Source: Pseudomonas cremoris
GTDB lineage: Bacteria > Pseudomonadota > Gammaproteobacteria > Pseudomonadales > Pseudomonadaceae
NCBI RefSeq assembly: GCF_014230465.1
Contig: NZ_JAAXCY010000010.1
Coordinates: 1 to 64,000, forward strand
Reading direction: 5' to 3'
Length of the DNA: 64,000 bases
A program made the position numbers and the translations under genes. The first letter of the stretch is position 1. Every line of letters starts with the position of its first letter. Below are positions 17,633 through 25,696 of the stretch, piece after piece. The notes under the pieces were generated by a model that saw only the letters and a list, made by a program, of their open reading frames with translations, did not search any database and was not told the origin of the DNA.

Positions 17633-18730
17633 TCAGGCCCGCAATTCAAACTCCGCGCTGCCCAGCCTTTCCCCATTTACCAACACATGCACTACATGCC
17701 TGCCGGGGTAGTGTTTGCGCGTGGTCATGTCGCGAATATGCTGCTCGCGCCGAATGTGTTGCTGCTCTCCTGCACCCAGTTTAAAAGCCTTGAGCTTGAA
17801 CACCTTGTTCGCACTGTGCCCGGCACTTTTCACATAGTCGATGGCGTAATCCACTACCAGCTTTTGCGCCGTGAGGGCCGTGGATTCCAGGCTGAACGAC
17901 AGGTTGATCCGCTCCCCCAGATTGATCACGGCCGGTGTCACGCTCAACTGATGAAGTTTCACCTCGGCCTTGGCCCCGGCACCCATGATCGTCAGTGCAC
18001 GGGTGTTGCCTTGTTTGATCAGGCTGCGCAGGGCGTGGCGGGCGATCCATGCGGTGTGCGGGTTGTCCAGGGACCAACCTTCGATGAGGGTGAGCACCCA
18101 GTCTGGGTGGTCCTTGGTGACGTCGTTGAGGTGGTTGGCCACCGACTTGCGCACATACAGGCTGGGGTCGGCCTTGAGGTTGTCGAGGATCGACGCGCAC
18201 AGCTCGGGGTTGGCCTGTATGTCGGCCAGGCGAAATGACCACGGCAAGCGTGGTCGCGAGCCTTCGCTGGCCAGGCGGCGCACGTGTTCGTTGTCGTCCA
18301 GCGACCACGTTTGCATCACGGCGAGGGTGCGTTGGAAGTCGTGCAGTAGAAAGTGGCGGATAGCGAATTCGGCAGAGCCAAACGTGGTGAAGTAGTTGAG
18401 TGCGGCCATGGAGCGCTTGAAATCCCCAAGGCCGTAACTCGCCACAAAGTGCGGCAGAAACAGGCTGACAAAGCTGCTGTTCAAACGCGGTGCCAGGGCG
18501 TAAAGCAACTTCAGGGTCTGCGGGTAATCGAGTGGGATCACCGCGTGCAGGCTCTCGCTGACCCGCGCCATGCGCTGCATCACCGACAATTCGGCCAATC
18601 CAGCCTTGGCATGCTTGAGGAAGCCCTTTGCATCGAACGCCGGGTACACCGTGGTCATTTCAGTGGCGATGTGTTGCAGGCGTTCGACGTTGAAGATTTC
18701 CTTGAGGGCCGGGGTGCTTTGGTCGGTCAT
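17633..18730 (-). CDS. AlkD-like DNA alkylation repair protein (HEAT repeats)
   Basis: A 365-aa helical protein with HEAT-like repeats, resembling the AlkC/AlkD DNA glycosylase superfamily that removes alkylated bases. Diagnostic stretches are DLGDFKRSMAALNYFTTFGSAEFAIRHF, MQTWSLDDNEHVRRLASEGSRPRLPW and SLYVRKSVANHLNDVTKDHPDWV. The ER/PRLPW segment is typical of Pseudomonas annotations of this group. The start is uncertain; ATG 18730 has a GGAA 6 bases upstream, and another ATG lies four codons earlier. It is 20 bases downstream of the glutamine-synthetase-family gene, so cotranscription is likely. Confidence 0.8.
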   Translation of the reverse strand: MTDQSTPALKEIFNVERLQHIATEMTTVYPAFDAKGFLKHAKAGLAELSVMQRMARVSESLHAVIPLDYPQTLKLLYALAPRLNSSFVSLFLPHFVASYGLGDFKRSMAALNYFTTFGSAEFAIRHFLLHDFQRTLAVMQTWSLDDNEHVRRLASEGSRPRLPWSFRLADIQANPELCASILDNLKADPSLYVRKSVANHLNDVTKDHPDWVLTLIEGWSLDNPHTAWIARHALRSLIKQGNTRALTIMGAGAKAEVKLHQLSVTPAVINLGERINLSFSLESTALTAQKLVVDYAIDYVKSAGHSANKVFKLKAFKLGAGEQQHIRREQHIRDMTTRKHYPGRHVVHVLVNGERLGSAEFELRA

Positions 18731-18749
18731 CGGTGATTCCATGGTTGAG

Positions 18750-20096
18750 TTAGAGAAACCAGCGATATTCCCGCGCATGGATCTCTTGCTGGAAGGCCAA
18801 GTGATCCTGGCGTTTGTTCTCGCAGTACACGTCGACAAATTCGGCACCCAGCTTATCGCGCAATACCGGTTGATGCTGCATGGCGCGTACGGCGTCGAGC
18901 ATTTCCAGGGGAAAGTCGGTGCCGCTGCTGCGGTCTTCGTTCAGCGGGGTGATGGGCTCGCGCTTGGTTTCAAGGCCGTGCTCCAAACCAACGAGGATCG
19001 CCGCCAGCACCAGGTACGGGTTGGCATCGGCACTGGCCAGGCGATGTTCGATGCGCAGGTTGCGCGGGTCGGATTCGGGGATGCGCACGCACGCGTCGCG
19101 GTCTTCAAAGCCCCAGCTGGCGCGGGTCGCCGCGTTGACGGTACCGCCCAGACGGCGGAAGGCGTTGTGGTTCGGCGAGAAGATCGGCATGCAGTGGGGC
19201 AGCAACTCCAGGCAACCGGCCACCGCGTGACGCAACGGTTGCTGCTGGTGCGCGGCGAGCAAGTTGTTGCCGGCGCCGTCATACAGGCTGACATGCACAT
19301 GCATGCCGCTGCCGGGATATTGCAGGTAAGGCTTGGCCATGAAACTGGCACGGTACCCATGCTTGAGCGCAACGCCTCGGGTGCTGCGGCAGAACAGGGC
19401 AGCCCAGTCGGCGGCGCGCATACCGTCGTCCAAATGACCGAAATTGATCTCGAATTGGCCGGGTCCGATTTCGGCGGTGATCACCGTGATATCAATGCCC
19501 TGGTCCTTGGCGGTTTGCGCCATATCGTCCAGCACTTCGCTGAAACGCGACAGGCGTTCGATGTGCAGGTTGGGCTGGTCATCGGCATCGCCGCTCAACG
19601 GGTCGCGGGCAAATTGCGGGAGGCCGTCTTCGAGTTTTTTGTCGAACAGGTAGAACTCCAGCTCAAACGCCACCACCGGGTGAATGCCCTTGTGGTGCAG
19701 GCGTTCCAGCACCTTGGCCAGCACTTCGCGGGGTTCAAATTCGATGGGGGTTTCGGTGCCGTCCGAGGTAATCAGCATCTGGCCGAGCGGCTGCGATTCC
19801 CAAGTCACCGGCTTGAGCGTACCCGGCACCAGGCGACGGTTGGCATCCGGGTCGCCGTCGTTGAAGCAGTAATCGCCGATCTTGAACAACCCGCCCTGGA
19901 CGCCCAGCAACACCGCGTTCTGCGGCAATTTCAGGGGGCTGCCGGCGGCGACTTTTTCGAGCATCTCCACCGGGTAGCGCTTGCCGTAGAAATGCCCCGG
20001 AATGTCCAGGGCGATCAGGTCGACATAACGCACGTCAGGATGGTTCTGGCGAAAGGTCCGTACTTCGGCCAGCAACGTTGAGGAATGGCTTTTCAC
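18750..20096 (-). CDS. Glutamine synthetase family protein (gamma-glutamylpolyamine synthetase-like)
   Basis: A 448-aa GS-like ligase, ATP-dependent, joining glutamate to an amine. The N-terminal beta-grasp region has RYVDLIALDIPGHFYGKRY, and the catalytic region has FELEFYLFD, GPGQFEINFGH, GSGMHVHVSLYD and NPYLVLAAILVGLEHG. It is more like PuuA/GlnA3 amine ligases than housekeeping GlnA: shorter and lacking the adenylylation loop. The GTG start at 20096 is supported by AGGAG 8 bases upstream and by the position of the upstream stop. The preceding PuuR-like regulator ends 11 bases before it, supporting a polyamine or related amine substrate. Confidence 0.85.
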   Translation of the reverse strand: MKSHSSTLLAEVRTFRQNHPDVRYVDLIALDIPGHFYGKRYPVEMLEKVAAGSPLKLPQNAVLLGVQGGLFKIGDYCFNDGDPDANRRLVPGTLKPVTWESQPLGQMLITSDGTETPIEFEPREVLAKVLERLHHKGIHPVVAFELEFYLFDKKLEDGLPQFARDPLSGDADDQPNLHIERLSRFSEVLDDMAQTAKDQGIDITVITAEIGPGQFEINFGHLDDGMRAADWAALFCRSTRGVALKHGYRASFMAKPYLQYPGSGMHVHVSLYDGAGNNLLAAHQQQPLRHAVAGCLELLPHCMPIFSPNHNAFRRLGGTVNAATRASWGFEDRDACVRIPESDPRNLRIEHRLASADANPYLVLAAILVGLEHGLETKREPITPLNEDRSSGTDFPLEMLDAVRAMQHQPVLRDKLGAEFVDVYCENKRQDHLAFQQEIHAREYRWFL

Positions 20097-20107
20097 GGGT
20101 GCAGCTC

Positions 20108-20689
20108 CTAGTTGTAAACCCACAGCACGCGGGCGGGCAGATCGGTCAGGTTGGCGTAGCGGCAATGGGCGAAGCTGGCCAGGTGAAAACTGTCGCCTGG
20201 GCCGAGGGTGACCGAATCGGCCTCGCCCTCGACCCACAGCGTCAATTCGCCTTCCAGCACAAAACCGGCCTGCTCGGCGCGGTCGCTCATGGTGTGTTCA
20301 CCGCTGTTGGCACCGGGGGCCAACAGGCTGTCGAGCATCGAGAAGGCGCCGTTCATGCTCGGCGAGACGAGAATGTCGGTGATGCCGTTGGCGTAATACA
20401 CCGTGCGCCGCTCGTTGGGACGAGTAATCCAGTCCACCGCCTTGGGTTTGGGCTGGCTGTAGAAATAGGTCGTGGGGACGTCGAGGGCGTGGCTGATGGC
20501 GGTCAAATCCGCCACGGTTGGGCGCGACAGCCCTCGCTCTACCTGGGACAGGAAGCCCACCGAACGCTCGATTTTTTGTGCGAGTTGGGCGAGGGTGAGC
20601 TTCTTGTGCTTGCGCAGGTCGTGGATCAGGGCGGCGAGGGTGGCGAGTTCTTCTTGTGGGGTCATGAAATTTATGTCGAATAATTTCAT
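20108..20689 (-). CDS. XRE-cupin regulator, PuuR-like
   Basis: A 193-aa regulator with an N-terminal XRE HTH (LTLAQLAQKIERSVGFLSQVERGLSRPTV, about residues 30-60) and a C-terminal cupin sensor domain (LAPGANSGEHTM to GPGDSFHLASFAH, about 115-180). This is the architecture of PuuR, which controls polyamine degradation. It is first in the unit with the GS-family gene. Two in-frame ATGs (20689 and 20665) lack a clear SD, so the first eight residues are uncertain. The intergenic region upstream is AT-rich, with repeats of ATGAAAT/ATTTCAT that could be an operator. Confidence 0.85.
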   Translation of the reverse strand: MKLFDINFMTPQEELATLAALIHDLRKHKKLTLAQLAQKIERSVGFLSQVERGLSRPTVADLTAISHALDVPTTYFYSQPKPKAVDWITRPNERRTVYYANGITDILVSPSMNGAFSMLDSLLAPGANSGEHTMSDRAEQAGFVLEGELTLWVEGEADSVTLGPGDSFHLASFAHCRYANLTDLPARVLWVYN

Positions 20690-20816
20690 GAAAAATTACA
20701 GGATTTATTTCATATAGGCAATGGGACAATTCGGGCTGGCTGAGACACTTGTGTTGAATGATTGTGTGCGGCAGTGGTCCGAATTTGGGTACGCATCACT
20801 TATTGAAGGAGCACCC

Positions 20817-21125
20817 ATGAAATCAAAATCCCTAGCCGCTTGCCTGTTGCTCGCTACCAGCCTGTCCACCGCCAGTTTCGTCGTGCAGGCGGGTGATACC
20901 CCTCAGGAAACCGTGCAGCCTTCGAGCATCAACACCCGTGACTTGAAAGAAGGCGACCGCGCCCCGGATATCCTGATGCGCAAGGAGTCGGCCGTCAGCG
21001 ATTGGAAAAAGCGTGGCCTCAAGCAGCCGGAGGCTGACAGCCAATGGGCGCGGGTGGGGGATAAATTCGTGCTGCTCAAGACGACCAACGGCACGATTCT
21101 CGAGATAACCCCCGTCAAGAAATGA
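20817..21125 (+). CDS. RcnB-family small periplasmic protein
   Basis: A 102-aa secreted protein. Signal peptide of about 24 residues (MKSKSLAACLLLATSLSTAS, cleavage near VQA-GD), followed by a short RcnB-like domain ending WARVGDKFVLLKTTNGTILEI. RcnB proteins modulate nickel/cobalt efflux in E. coli; many Pseudomonas paralogues have no known role. The SD GAAGGAG is well placed for ATG 20817. There is no metal transporter next to it, only an MFS gene downstream, separated by a long hairpin. Confidence 0.75.
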   Translation: MKSKSLAACLLLATSLSTASFVVQAGDTPQETVQPSSINTRDLKEGDRAPDILMRKESAVSDWKKRGLKQPEADSQWARVGDKFVLLKTTNGTILEITPVKK

Positions 21126-21151
21126 CTTTGTATTTCCTCCCTGTTCCTGAG

Positions 21152-21187
21152 TTAAGGTAGCCGGCTGTAGAGGCCGCGTTACCTTAA
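21152..21187. promoter_or_regulatory. Inverted repeat before the MFS gene
   Basis: TTAAGGTA (21152-21159) and TACCTTAA (21180-21187) are perfect 8-base arms, with an inner CGGC/GCCG stem. The element ends 16 bases before the next start codon and no T-run follows, so it looks more like an operator or leader hairpin than a terminator. Confidence 0.45.
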
Positions 21188-21202
21188 AAGAAAGAGAGCA
21201 GG

Positions 21203-22396
21203 ATGCTTGCCACAATAAGAAACTATCCCCGCACTGTGAACCTGTTGCTGTCCGCCACGTTGTTGCTGACGTTGGCCAAGGCAATCACTTTTCCCTACCT
21301 CGTTATCTACCTCACCCGCCACTTTGCCTTGGACATTACCCAAGTCGGCCTGGTGATCGGCAGTTCGTTGATCGTGGGTTCATTGCTCAGTGTGTACGGC
21401 GGTTTTCTCGTCGACCGCATCAACAGTTACCGGCTATTGCTCGGCCTGACGGTGTTGTTTGCACTGGGCTTTATCGGCACGGTACTCGCGCAGAATATCT
21501 GGGCGTTCTACAGCTGCCTGATTCTGATCAATTTGGCGTACGCCGTGATCGATATCGCGGTCAAGGCCGGTTTTGCCAGCCTGTTGCCCGAAGATGCGCG
21601 CAGCGAAGTGTTTTCCATCAAGTACACCTTGACCAATATCGGCTATGCCGTGGGCCCGTTTTTTGGGGCGATGGTGGCCAAGTTGGATATCAGCCTGCCG
21701 TTCATACTGTCGGCGCTGTTGGGGGTGGGTTTTTTCCTGCTGTATTGGCGTTGGGGTGACCGAACCCTGGCCACCGTGGATGCCACGCAGAAGCCGGTGC
21801 CGTTCCTTGCGGTGGGGCGCGTGTTGCTCCGGGATCGGCGCCTGGTGTGCTTCACCCTCGGCGGGGTGCTCAGTGCCGTGGTGTTCGGCCAGTTCACTGC
21901 GTGGCTGTCGCAGTACCTGGTGACCACCACCACCGCCGAATACACCTACACCGTGGTCAGTGCTGTGCTGACGACCAACGCGGTACTGGTGATTGCGTTG
22001 CAGTACGTGATTGGCCGGCGGATCTCCCATCGCTACCTGGGCCAATGGCTGATCGCGGGCCTGAGCATGTTCATGCTCGGGCTGATCGGCTTTGCCTTGT
22101 CCACCAGCGTGCTGTGGTGGGTGCTGGCGATGGCGGTGTTCACGGTAGGGGAGATCATTGTGTTCCCGGCGGAGTACATGTTCATCGATCGCATCGCCCC
22201 GGACCACCTGCGCGGCATGTACTACGGCGCGCAGAACCTGTCCAACCTGGGTGCTGCCCTGGGGCCGGTACTGTGTGGGCTGGTGCTTGCCAGCCTGCCG
22301 GCCCACTACATGTTCTACATGCTGGGGGCGTTCATCGTCGGGGGCGGGGTGTTTTATTTCATTGGGGCGTCGTTGAAGGCCAGTCATCCAGCGTGA
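21203..22396 (+). CDS. MFS efflux transporter (MdtH/YdeE-like)
   Basis: Inner-membrane MFS protein of 397 aa with 12 predicted helices. Motif A-like GGFLVDRINSYRLLLG lies between helices 2 and 3. The C-terminal half includes FPAEYMFIDRIAPDHLRGMYYGAQNLSNLGAALGP, a stretch shared with MdtH/YdeE-type drug-proton antiporters. SD-like GAGAGCAGG precedes the ATG closely. Its 3' end overlaps the convergent DUF1652 gene by 38 bases. Substrate unknown. Confidence 0.85.
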   Translation: MLATIRNYPRTVNLLLSATLLLTLAKAITFPYLVIYLTRHFALDITQVGLVIGSSLIVGSLLSVYGGFLVDRINSYRLLLGLTVLFALGFIGTVLAQNIWAFYSCLILINLAYAVIDIAVKAGFASLLPEDARSEVFSIKYTLTNIGYAVGPFFGAMVAKLDISLPFILSALLGVGFFLLYWRWGDRTLATVDATQKPVPFLAVGRVLLRDRRLVCFTLGGVLSAVVFGQFTAWLSQYLVTTTTAEYTYTVVSAVLTTNAVLVIALQYVIGRRISHRYLGQWLIAGLSMFMLGLIGFALSTSVLWWVLAMAVFTVGEIIVFPAEYMFIDRIAPDHLRGMYYGAQNLSNLGAALGPVLCGLVLASLPAHYMFYMLGAFIVGGGVFYFIGASLKASHPA

Positions 22397-22631
22397 GCTT
22401 GCCGACGTTGTTGCTTTGCAGTTCGTAGCGCAACTCTTCCACCATCGTTTCCACTTCTTGCGGGGTCTGCAGCCGGTTGGTGCTGATCCCCGTCACCACC
22501 AGGTCAACCCGACCGGTTTGCGCGTCGAAGACCTTGAGGGTCAGGGACGCGTCCCGGCACAGGGTGAACTCACACGTCAGCGGCGACAGGCCTTCTTCGA
22601 TGCAATTTCGCAGTTGTGAGAGGGTAAACAT
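22359..22631 (-). CDS. DUF1652 protein
   Basis: A 90-aa protein of the DUF1652 family, which is almost confined to Pseudomonas. Recognised by LSQLRNCIEEGLSPLTCEF, GRVDLVVTGISTNRLQTPQEV and the C-terminal LVEELR-like helix. Function unknown. ATG 22631 has AAGGAA upstream. The longer frame upstream would start within a region without codon bias. It overlaps the MFS gene end on the opposite strand. Confidence 0.8.
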   Translation of the reverse strand: MFTLSQLRNCIEEGLSPLTCEFTLCRDASLTLKVFDAQTGRVDLVVTGISTNRLQTPQEVETMVEELRYELQSNNVGKLTLDDWPSTTPQ

Positions 22632-22740
22632 GCTGGTTCCTTCAGGGCATAAGTTTCGACCCTTGAAGGTTAAGCACTGGGTTGCGGCGTCATAAGGCGA
22701 ATTCGCACTAGCCACACTAGTGCATTTGCACTTGTATTGA

Positions 22741-24231
22741 TTACTTCTTGAGGCGCAGTTCACCAGCAAACAGCCCGCGTTCACGGGCCCAGACGATGGC
22801 GGCACTGCGGCTGTGCACCCCCAGCTTGGAGTACACCGTGGCCACGTGGTTACGCACGGTGTTGGGCGCGAGTTTCAGGCGCGAGGCGATCTCTTTGTCG
22901 GCCAGCCCTTCGCAGATCAAACCCAGCACATCACGCTCGCGAGCGGTGAGGTCGGTGAAGGCCACGTTGGGTAAATTAGGACTGTTCACGCTCTTGGCGT
23001 TGGCCAGTTTTTCGATCAGCGTCTGGCTGAACCAGGAGGCGTCCTGCATCACTTCCTCGATGGCCGCCACCAGCTCCAGCTCCGAGCGTTTGCGTTCGGT
23101 GATGTTCATCATCACCAACAGGTAACAGGGCACGTCCTGGATGATCACGGTGTCGGCGGAGACTACGCAGTCGATCACTTCGTTACCTTTTTTACGCACC
23201 TTGAGGTCCTGGCCCTCGAGGTTGCCGGCTTTTTCCAGGGTAGCGAACAACTGCGCGCCCGCCTGGGGGCTGTCGATAAAGTCGATGTCTTCGATCGCTT
23301 TGCCGATCAGTTCCTCGCTGGTATAGCCGGTGATGCTCATGAAGGCTTCGTTGATGTCCACCACCTGGCGGTTGTCGGCGCTGCATACCAGGGTGGGCAC
23401 GGGCGTGAGGCGGAACGACTTGGCAAAGCGCTCCTCACTCTGGCGCAGGGCAATTTCCGCCTTGCGCCGAGGTTCCAGGTCCATGAAGGAGAACAGCATG
23501 CAGTCTTCCTCGTTCATGTCCAACGGCTGGCCGGCGACAATCACCAGTTTGCTACCGCCTTCGGGCAGGCGCAGTTCGGCCTGCATCTGCGGGATGGTCG
23601 CGCCTTCGCCCAGGCGCTGGATGGCCAGGTCCTTGCGTTCGGCCTGTTCCAGCACATCCAGTTCATAGACGGATTTGCCGATGACCTGGTCGCGGTTGTA
23701 GCCGGTCATTTCCAGAAAGCCTTGGTTGACCTTGATGTAACGCAGGTCGCTCAGGCGGCAGATCACAGCGGGTGCTGGGTTGGCGTTGAACGTCTTCTCG
23801 AAGCGCTGCTCGGCGCTGGCCCATTCAGTGGCGTCGCTGAGGATCAACACCAGCAACTCCGGCTCACCCTTGGAATCGGTGATCACCAAGCTGCGCAGGC
23901 GATGGACCCAGGTTCTATCCGGGTCGGCAGTCGGGGTGACTTCCACCACCACGTCGCTGAACTCATCACTCATCGCCGCACGCGCCAGCGGGTAGTTTTC
24001 CGACAAAACCGGATGATTGTTTCGATAACGCAGGGCGAAACGCTCAGCATATTGCTGCCCATTGGCACCGAGCCCCATCACATCGCCAACGCCATGCATA
24101 GACAGTGCGGCCTCATTGGCCCACAGGATGGTTTGATCGACCTCGGCCAGGATCACGCCGTCAGACAACCCGGAGATGATCTGCTGCAGTTGTCGGCGGT
24201 TGGTTTCCTTGGTGAGTACATCCTGAGTCAT
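22741..24231 (-). CDS. Triple-PAS LuxR-type transcriptional regulator
   Basis: A 496-aa cytosolic regulator with three PAS domains (about residues 12-130, 145-260 and 268-385), a short coiled region, and a C-terminal LuxR/GerE HTH (LTARERDVLGLICEGLADKEIASRLKLAPNTVRNHVATVYSKLGVHSR, about 427-475). There is no kinase, receiver or membrane segment, so a ligand or redox signal would act directly on the DNA-binding domain. Each PAS has the usual NPAP/TPVP and GYxxxEVIGK features. Divergent from the FKBP gene across about 165 bases. Confidence 0.85.
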   Translation of the reverse strand: MTQDVLTKETNRRQLQQIISGLSDGVILAEVDQTILWANEAALSMHGVGDVMGLGANGQQYAERFALRYRNNHPVLSENYPLARAAMSDEFSDVVVEVTPTADPDRTWVHRLRSLVITDSKGEPELLVLILSDATEWASAEQRFEKTFNANPAPAVICRLSDLRYIKVNQGFLEMTGYNRDQVIGKSVYELDVLEQAERKDLAIQRLGEGATIPQMQAELRLPEGGSKLVIVAGQPLDMNEEDCMLFSFMDLEPRRKAEIALRQSEERFAKSFRLTPVPTLVCSADNRQVVDINEAFMSITGYTSEELIGKAIEDIDFIDSPQAGAQLFATLEKAGNLEGQDLKVRKKGNEVIDCVVSADTVIIQDVPCYLLVMMNITERKRSELELVAAIEEVMQDASWFSQTLIEKLANAKSVNSPNLPNVAFTDLTARERDVLGLICEGLADKEIASRLKLAPNTVRNHVATVYSKLGVHSRSAAIVWARERGLFAGELRLKK

Positions 24232-24397
24232 AGAGTCTCCTGGCGTGGGCGCTTATGGGAGTACGACACTTAGGGTTGAGGATAGTGCAGAGCAATTGCC
24301 CAACCCCGTAGTGCGGATGCACCAGTGGATTGGTGCACTTGCCAAACCCACCCAATTCTGGGAAAACCCCACCCTTTGCGCATCCAACGAGATTCCC

Positions 24398-24742
24398 ATG
24401 AGCAACGATGAACTCCAGATCACCGACATCCGCCTGGGCGACGGCAAAACCGTGGTCAAGGGCGCGCTGATCACCACTCAATACACCGGCACTTTGGAAG
24501 ACGGCACTGTGTTCGACTCCTCCTGGGAGCGTGGTAAGCCGTTCCAATGCGTCATCGGCACTGGCCGTGTCATCAAGGGTTGGGACCAGGGGCTGATGGG
24601 TATGCAGGTTGGTGGCGTGCGTACGCTGTTCGTACCGGCGCATTTGGCTTATGGCGAACGGTCAATGGGCGCGCATATCAAGCCCAACAGCAATTTGCGT
24701 TTTGAGATTGAGTTGTTGGAAGTACTGACGCGGGATGATTGA
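24398..24742 (+). CDS. FKBP-type peptidyl-prolyl isomerase
   Basis: Single-domain FKBP of 114 aa, cytoplasmic (no signal peptide). Motifs: VLVxY-like ITTQYTGTLEDGTVFDSSWERGKPF, VIKGWDQGLMGMQVGG, and the final SNLRFEIELLEVL. The YTG-FDSS-GWD-YG set of active-site residues is intact. Start at 24398 (MSNDELQ) is chosen because the frame upstream belongs to the divergent promoter region of the PAS regulator. Confidence 0.9.
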   Translation: MSNDELQITDIRLGDGKTVVKGALITTQYTGTLEDGTVFDSSWERGKPFQCVIGTGRVIKGWDQGLMGMQVGGVRTLFVPAHLAYGERSMGAHIKPNSNLRFEIELLEVLTRDD

Positions 24743-24766
24743 AGTTTTTCGGTGCAAGGAGGCGGC

Positions 24767-25204
24767 ATGCAGATGATTCAGGCGATACGTGACAGTTGGG
24801 GTTGGTGCGGCATTGACCCTGTTGAGGTGGTGGGTGCTACGGCGTTTGGCAACCTGATGATCAAGGACGGGCAGGGCCGCTATTGGCGGTTGTGCCCTGA
24901 GGCATTTTCCTGCGAAGTGATTGCGCAAACCCGTGAAGCGTTGGACGAAGTTTCCAGGGATCAGGCGTTCTTGCATGACTGGTACCTGCAACCGATGGTG
25001 GAGCAGGCCGAGGCAGCGCTGGGGCCGCTGTTGCCAGGCCAGGTTTATCATTTTGTGGTTTCGCCGGTGTTAGGCGGTGCGTATGGCATCGACAATGTAA
25101 GGCGGCTGGATCATGTCGAGCAGGTTCGGTTCAGCGGTGACCTGGCGCTGCAGATCAAGGACTTACCGGATGGCGCACAAGTGAAACTCAGGATCGTCGA
25201 TTGA
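24767..25204 (+). CDS. Tdi1-like (DUF1851) immunity-type protein, orphan
   Basis: A 145-aa protein similar to the C-terminal domain of T6SS immunity protein Tdi1 (DUF1851). Recognisable stretches: SWGWCGIDPVEVVGATAFGNLMIKD, GRYWRLCPE, DQAFLHDWYLQPMVEQAEAALGPL and LPDGAQVKLRIVD. AGGAGG lies 5 bases before ATG 24767. Tdi1 protects Agrobacterium against the Tde1 DNase; here no effector gene or secretion gene adjoins it. It could defend against toxins of other strains or have been recruited to another job. Confidence 0.75.
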   Translation: MQMIQAIRDSWGWCGIDPVEVVGATAFGNLMIKDGQGRYWRLCPEAFSCEVIAQTREALDEVSRDQAFLHDWYLQPMVEQAEAALGPLLPGQVYHFVVSPVLGGAYGIDNVRRLDHVEQVRFSGDLALQIKDLPDGAQVKLRIVD

Positions 25205-25306
25205 CCCCTCCCTAGGTCCCCACTGCCCGCTCACTACATTTTTGATGAAGGTGTATTCGCAAAGCAGTACCTGAACCCGTCCTGAAGAATCCGGTCATTG
25301 CGCACC

Positions 25307-25321
25307 GGGAGAATTTCCTAC
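25307..25321 (+). promoter_or_regulatory. GGGARAA-TCCTAC motif, copy 1
   Basis: GGGAGAATTTCCTAC, close to the motifs at 26461 and 30992. Its position fits a promoter for the long mgtC leader. TTCCTAC resembles half-sites of BvgA/EvgA-type regulators as I remember them, and such a regulator is encoded at 26714. Confidence 0.45.
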
Positions 25322-25334
25322 GGTTTACTCCCCT

Positions 25335-25696
25335 GTAACCGAAGCGTAAGCTTCGCGCGATTTCATTATTAGCGGAGGCCCCAGTGGCTACTTGTTCAAG
25401 TGACAGTTGTAGGCCGGTCCCAGTAGCCGGCACAGGCTTGGCAAGGTAACGCGCATTCTCCCGATGCCGTTGTCTCGCCAAAAAAAGCGAGAAGCGGTAT
25501 CACCGCAGCGGCCAGTTCTGGCCCTGTCTTGATCCCCTCTCATCGACGCTGACCAGCACCTGAGTGACCCTCTGGATGCTACGGACGCGCCTGCCTTTCG
25601 AGGCGGGTGGGCCTAACCGACTGTGCCTGTGGAACCGGCGTAGCGAAAGGCTTCCCTCTCCGTAGTTTGGCTGGCAATGAACAGGGAATATTTCCT
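25335..25696 (+). ncRNA. Structured 5' leader of the mgtC gene (candidate riboswitch)
   Basis: About 360 untranslated bases packed with perfect hairpins. CGAAGC-GTAA-GCTTCG (25340-25355) has a GNRA loop. GCCGG/CCGGC and TCTCGC/GCGAGA (25473-25492) follow, then GCGGT/ACCGC (25494-25506) and GGCCAG/CTGGCC (25510-25523). CCTGCCT-TTCG-AGGCGGG (25590-25607) has a UUCG loop. This density suggests a structured RNA. TTAGCGGAGGCCCCAG (about 25369-25384) loosely resembles the 5' conserved part of the M-box magnesium riboswitch, but I cannot match the 3' half, so the class stays open. Confidence 0.5.

Noticed and set aside
18570..20081. Plus-strand frame over the glutamine-synthetase-family gene
   Set aside because: The minus-strand product has all GS motifs; the plus frame has none.
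25335..25696. Firm M-box riboswitch call for the mgtC leader
   Set aside because: Only one 16-base stretch resembles the 5' core; the conserved 3' core could not be matched by eye, so the class is left open.
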